Assembly: GCA_910585945.1 (NCBI GenBank)
Contig: CAJUHZ010000049.1
Span: 1-17,419, forward strand
Direction of reading: 5' to 3'
Length of the DNA: 17,419 nucleotides
Source: an uncultured Bilophila sp.
Lineage (GTDB): Bacteria; Desulfobacterota; Desulfovibrionia; Desulfovibrionales; Desulfovibrionaceae
Within the stretch, counting starts at the first letter, position 1. Each line of letters starts with the position of its first letter. The translations under genes and the position numbers were made by a program. The notes under the pieces were generated by a model. It made no database searches. It was not told where the DNA came from and saw nothing but the letters and a program-made list of their open reading frames with translations. This document shows, in pieces, positions 14,755 to 17,419 of this stretch.

Positions 14755-16533
14755 ATGAACAGAACCATCAGAGGTCTGGAAGACCACGAAACGCAGGAAC
14801 GAAAGCGCCTGCACCGCGATGTGCGCTCCCCCGCGCAACGTCTGGCGGATGCGCTCAAGACCGGGCAGGTGCAGACCAGCGGCATCTTTGCGGCGGGGGC
14901 GTGTCTGTTTCTCTTTCCGGCCTGTGCTACACCTTTATTTTGTCTTGGTCTGGCGCTCTTTCTTGCTCGTTGCGCCTGTGTGAACAACGAACGTCTGCCC
15001 TTTCGGATGCCTCTTGGCCTCTCAGGCACGGACAAGGGCGATCCGCTCCCCGGCAGAAACGGATTCGCAACGCCCGAAGGCGTCTTTTTCCTCGGCAACC
15101 GCCTCCAGGACAAGCAAGAACTCTGGCTGAAGGCCAAGGACATCCTGACGCACACGCTTCTGTTCGGCACAACCGGTTCCGGCAAGACGGAGACGCTGGT
15201 TTCCCTTTCCTACAACGCCCTGGCCACGGCCAGCGGGCTTTTCTACATCGACCCCAAGGCGTCGCCCAAGCTGGCGGTGCAGATATGGCAGATGGCCCGG
15301 TTCCTTGGTCGGGATGATGATTTTCGCGTGCTGAACTACGGCACGTCCGGCAAGGTCAAGGGCAAGTCCCCGCGCCGCCTTTCCAACACCAACAACCCGT
15401 TTACCTTCGGGAGCGCCGAGGCGCTGACGCAGCTTCTTGTTTCCCTCATGCCCGCTTCGGACGGGGCCAATTCCATCTTTGCCGACAAGGCGCAGGCCCT
15501 GATTTCCGGCGTCATGTACGCCCTGGTTGACCTGCGGGACAAGGGGCTGCTCAAGCTCTCCACCTCCATCATCCGCGATTCCCTGGCTCTGGAAAAATGT
15601 GTGGCTCTGGCCCTGCATCCTGAACTGGATCAGGAATCCCGCGCCTCCATTCAGGCGGCGCTTGCCACCTCCGGCTGGATTTCCGGGCGGGAAATGAAAG
15701 ACCAGCCTGAATCCTTCGCGGAGCAGTTTGGCTACGCGCAATCCTACTTCGGCAAGGCGCTGTCCAGTCTGACGGATACCTACAGCCACATCTACGGCGC
15801 GGAAGATGGCGAAGTGGACTTCAGTGATGCCATCATGCAGCGAAGAATCCTTGTCATTCTTCTGCCCTCTCTGGAAAAAGCTCCCGCTGAACTCGCCAGC
15901 CTCGGCAAAATCAGCCTTTCCGCCATCCGCAACGCCTGCGCCGTTGGCCTTGGCGCGAGAATCGAAGGCGACGCGGAGGACGTTCTGGAAGCCCTGCCGA
16001 CTGATGCCGTGGGCATCGGCCCGTATCTGTGCATTGTGGATGAATACGCGGCCATTGTCACGCCCGGCTTTGAAGTCGTGCTGACACAGGGACGCGGCCT
16101 CGGCATTGCCGCCATTGTGGCCTCTCAGGACTACGCCGGTATTCTGGAGGCTGACCAGAAAGGAGCGCAACAGATGGTGGCAAATACTTGTTTGAAAGTG
16201 TTCATGCGGATGCAGGATGCCGAAAAGACATGGGAATTGCTGCGCGGACAGGCGGGGCAAAGCACTGTCCTCAGAACAACAGGATTCAACGTCAATGAGC
16301 AGATCAGTTCCGACTACCGCGACGCCATGAACACCACCGTGGAACAGGAAGATCGCGTTGTCCTGCGCGATTTGCAGGAACAGATAGAGGGCGAAGCCCA
16401 CTTTGTCTTTTCCGGCCAGATCGTCCGGGGCGATATGTTCTACGCCAATCCCTCACTCAAAAAGGCGCAACTGCGTGTGCCGCAGTTGCTGCAACTGGTG
16501 CAGGAGGACAAGAGCAATGACCTTGCCGCATAG
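14755..16533 (+). CDS. dotL: DotL/IcmO (TrbC) type IV coupling ATPase, short form
   Basis: This 592-aa VirD4-class ATPase brings substrate, here presumably relaxase-bound DNA, to the secretion channel. Two hydrophobic segments near residues 42-58 and 60-74 anchor it. Walker A is GTTGSGKT (138-145) and Walker B LCIVDEYA (425-432), with the FYIDPKAS loop at 163-170, GRGLGIAAIVASQD (446-459) and NTCLKVFMRMQD (477-488). Legionella DotL is 783 aa; the roughly 190 extra residues there bind IcmS, IcmW and LvgA adaptors, and they are missing here. This fits a DNA-transfer rather than an effector-delivery system. The start has AGAGG at 14742-14746. Its end is followed by an opposite-strand toxin-antitoxin pair after 21 bases. 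Confidence 0.94.
   Translation: MNRTIRGLEDHETQERKRLHRDVRSPAQRLADALKTGQVQTSGIFAAGACLFLFPACATPLFCLGLALFLARCACVNNERLPFRMPLGLSGTDKGDPLPGRNGFATPEGVFFLGNRLQDKQELWLKAKDILTHTLLFGTTGSGKTETLVSLSYNALATASGLFYIDPKASPKLAVQIWQMARFLGRDDDFRVLNYGTSGKVKGKSPRRLSNTNNPFTFGSAEALTQLLVSLMPASDGANSIFADKAQALISGVMYALVDLRDKGLLKLSTSIIRDSLALEKCVALALHPELDQESRASIQAALATSGWISGREMKDQPESFAEQFGYAQSYFGKALSSLTDTYSHIYGAEDGEVDFSDAIMQRRILVILLPSLEKAPAELASLGKISLSAIRNACAVGLGARIEGDAEDVLEALPTDAVGIGPYLCIVDEYAAIVTPGFEVVLTQGRGLGIAAIVASQDYAGILEADQKGAQQMVANTCLKVFMRMQDAEKTWELLRGQAGQSTVLRTTGFNVNEQISSDYRDAMNTTVEQEDRVVLRDLQEQIEGEAHFVFSGQIVRGDMFYANPSLKKAQLRVPQLLQLVQEDKSNDLAA
16502..16519 (+). other. Orphan ribosome binding site and ATG inside the dotL end
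   Basis: AGGAGG at 16502-16507 stands nine bases before an ATG at 16517, inside the last codons of dotL and in another frame. This is the same stop-overlapping start arrangement seen between most genes of the region. The frame it opens (MTLPHSAKTS...) runs antisense through the following antitoxin gene and gives nothing recognisable. It is probably the start of a former next gene displaced by the toxin-antitoxin pair; chance cannot be excluded because AGGAGG also encodes dotL residues. Confidence 0.4.
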
Positions 16534-16554
16534 CGCAAAGACGTCTGTTCCTTC

Positions 16555-16932
16555 CTACAGGAAAACCTTGTACGGAAGATTGAACTCTTCTCCGAGACGC
16601 TTGGCCATTTTTGTGGAAATCGGACGCTTGCCGCTTTCCATTTCGGAAATTGCGTTTTGGCTGACGCCGAGGCGGGCAGCCAGCTCCGTCTGCGTGAGGT
16701 CTTCCTTGCCGCGCAAACCGCGCAAGGCCATCGCCGGGCAACCGTCAGGAAAAACTTCATCGGCGCTGACGACCTCTTCTCCCTCTGAATTAACCCGGCG
16801 TACCTTGTGCCCGGCCAGAGAAAGAACTCCGCGAATGGCCTCGGCAACCTTTATGGTGTTTGCCGAAGGGACGGTAAGCTGGATCACACCGCGCCCTTCC
16901 TCATCGGAACGAAGCATCATTTCTGCCAACAT
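16555..16932 (-). CDS. HigA-like XRE-family antitoxin
   Basis: This is a 125-aa antitoxin starting at ATG 16930-16932, chosen because GGAG (16940-16943 on the minus strand) lies 7 bases upstream; a longer start at 16989 would overlap the toxin end. The C-terminal part (residues about 76-125) is an XRE helix-turn-helix: LTQTELAARLGVSQNAISEM then ESGKRPIS and MAKRLGEEFNLPYKVF. The N-terminal 70 residues are a separate domain of unknown fold (VIQLTVPSANTIKVAEAIRG). The order toxin first, antitoxin second is that of higBA. It should bind the inverted repeat upstream of the toxin gene. Confidence 0.88.
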   Translation of the reverse strand: MLAEMMLRSDEEGRGVIQLTVPSANTIKVAEAIRGVLSLAGHKVRRVNSEGEEVVSADEVFPDGCPAMALRGLRGKEDLTQTELAARLGVSQNAISEMESGKRPISTKMAKRLGEEFNLPYKVFL

Positions 16933-16945
16933 AGAATTTCTCCGC

Positions 16946-17266
16946 TTATTTATAACGGCTGTAATCAACCTTTTCATGTGTACCGGCAAATTGAATTTCC
17001 AGTACGCGAACTACCCCATCAAGAACTTGCCAGACGACTACATAAGTTGGATGTCCCTTGTTCAAATGGCAGTGGTGATGACCGGATTTGCTGCCAGCAA
17101 TTTTACCGTAGTGCGGCCAACCCGGGACAACCGGGCCTCTTTGCTCAAGGTCTTTGCGCAGCAAGTACAGTATGTCGGCAATGGCCGGAGGCAGCTTGGC
17201 TTTTTGCTTTTCAGGCTTGCGGCTGAAAACGACTGTCCACAGCTTCATGTCGTCAGCGTCTTTCAT
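16946..17266 (-). CDS. HigB/RelE-superfamily toxin
   Basis: This is a 106-aa protein resembling RelE/HigB-type ribosome-dependent toxins, recognised by the pattern PGWPHYGKIAG, HHHCHLNKGHPTYVVVWQV and VLEIQFAGTHEKVDY near the C-terminus. The His-rich stretch and the terminal GTHEKVDY are where this family keeps active-site or core residues. Two starts are possible, residue 1 (17266) and Met7 (17248); neither has a strong Shine-Dalgarno, which may keep toxin levels low. Thirteen bases separate its stop from the antitoxin start. The pair runs against the transfer operon. Confidence 0.82.
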   Translation of the reverse strand: MKDADDMKLWTVVFSRKPEKQKAKLPPAIADILYLLRKDLEQRGPVVPGWPHYGKIAGSKSGHHHCHLNKGHPTYVVVWQVLDGVVRVLEIQFAGTHEKVDYSRYK

Positions 17267-17282
17267 GCCACAACGCTAAATG

Positions 17283-17318
17283 AAAAATAGTATAATGTCA
17301 ACAAAATATACTATTTTT
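17283..17318 (-). promoter_or_regulatory. Inverted-repeat operator and promoter of the higBA-like pair
   Basis: A perfect 12-base inverted repeat (left arm AAAAATAGTATA at 17283-17294, right arm TATACTATTTTT at 17307-17318, 12-base spacer) lies 16 bases before the toxin start. A third CTATTTTT copy follows at 17320-17327. On the minus strand the spacer holds a perfect TTGACA -35 (17296-17301), but the matching -10 (TAGCGT, 17273-17278) is poor; TATACT at 17289-17294 is an alternative -10. On the plus strand TATAAT occurs at 17291-17296, so the site may also control the rightward ORF at 17351. The repeats are seen directly; operator function is inferred from XRE antitoxin biology. Confidence 0.6.
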
Positions 17319-17350
17319 GCTATTTTTATAACCATCTTCAGGAGATTACC

Positions 17351-17404
17351 ATGAACGCACAACTCATGACCCCTCCCCTCAAAACAGGTCCATTGAAAAG
17401 TTAG
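17351..17404 (+). pseudogene. 17-codon open frame with strong ribosome binding site, probably a truncated gene start
   Basis: AGGAG (17339-17343) precedes an ATG at 17351 by a good distance, and a TATAAT box lies about 55 bases upstream. Only 17 codons follow (MNAQLMTPPLKTGPLKS) before a TAG at 17402. Such strong signals before so short a frame suggest a real gene start cut by another element, or a leader peptide. The sequence from about 17387 (GGTCCATTGAAAAGTTAGTG) has the look of an insertion-sequence end, but the window stops too soon to tell. Confidence 0.35.
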
Positions 17405-17419
17405 TGTTCCTGGCATAGG

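Noticed and set aside
15022..16401. A 459-codon minus-strand frame opposite dotL
   Set aside because: It is fully inside the conserved DotL gene, has no start signal and no domain pattern; codon bias explains the lack of stops.
16534..16554. A terminator between the converging dotL and antitoxin genes
   Set aside because: The gap is only 21 bases and shows no stem-loop.

Overview
The window is one arm of a conjugative type IVB (Dot/Icm, IncI Tra/Trb, MPF-I) transfer region, from a plasmid or an integrative conjugative element. The coding DNA is GC-rich with strong G/C third positions. The host is probably a GC-rich proteobacterium; a Desulfovibrio-type deltaproteobacterium would fit, but this is inference and nothing here proves the taxon. 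There are no rRNA, tRNA or CRISPR features.

Layout, left to right. Positions 2-649 hold the C-terminal third or less of the DotO/IcmB (TraU) ATPase, cut by the window edge. Next is a secreted IcmX/TraW-like protein (646-1743). An AT-richer dinJ-yafQ type toxin-antitoxin pair lies on the opposite strand (1762-2328). The transfer operon resumes with DotA/TraY (2399-4453), a small cytosine-C5-methyltransferase-like protein (4455-5081), a two-helix membrane protein (5078-5506), then the tightly packed dotD-dotC-dotB-icmT set (5560-8681; IncI traH-traI-traJ-traK). After it come a 71-aa unknown protein, an ArdC-family antirestriction-like protein whose metalloprotease motif is degenerate, and a TopB/TraE-type topoisomerase III (10300-12270).

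A 184-base gap follows (12271-12453), of which about 145 bases are five back-to-back perfect hairpins. A second gene block then runs: a secreted 138-aa protein, a VirB1-like lytic transglycosylase, DotM/IcmP (TrbA) and the DotL/IcmO (TrbC) coupling ATPase (ends 16533). It is closed by a second, opposite-strand toxin-antitoxin pair (higBA-like, 16555-17266) with a large inverted-repeat operator. The final 69 bases hold a strong ribosome binding site and a 17-codon reading frame that looks like the beginning of something broken.

How the genes work together. DotD, DotC and (upstream of the window) DotH/DotG form the outer-membrane core; DotA and the 142-aa protein sit in the inner membrane; DotB and DotO are cytoplasmic ATPases that power assembly and transfer. 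DotL with DotM is the coupling complex that delivers the DNA-relaxase substrate, the transglycosylase opens the peptidoglycan, and topoisomerase III handles transferred DNA. The methylase-like and ArdC-like proteins look like functions that protect incoming DNA in a new host. Seven ATGA stop/start overlaps show strong translational coupling. The two antisense toxin-antitoxin pairs, each sitting directly behind an orphan ribosome binding site plus ATG, look like later insertions that stabilise the element.
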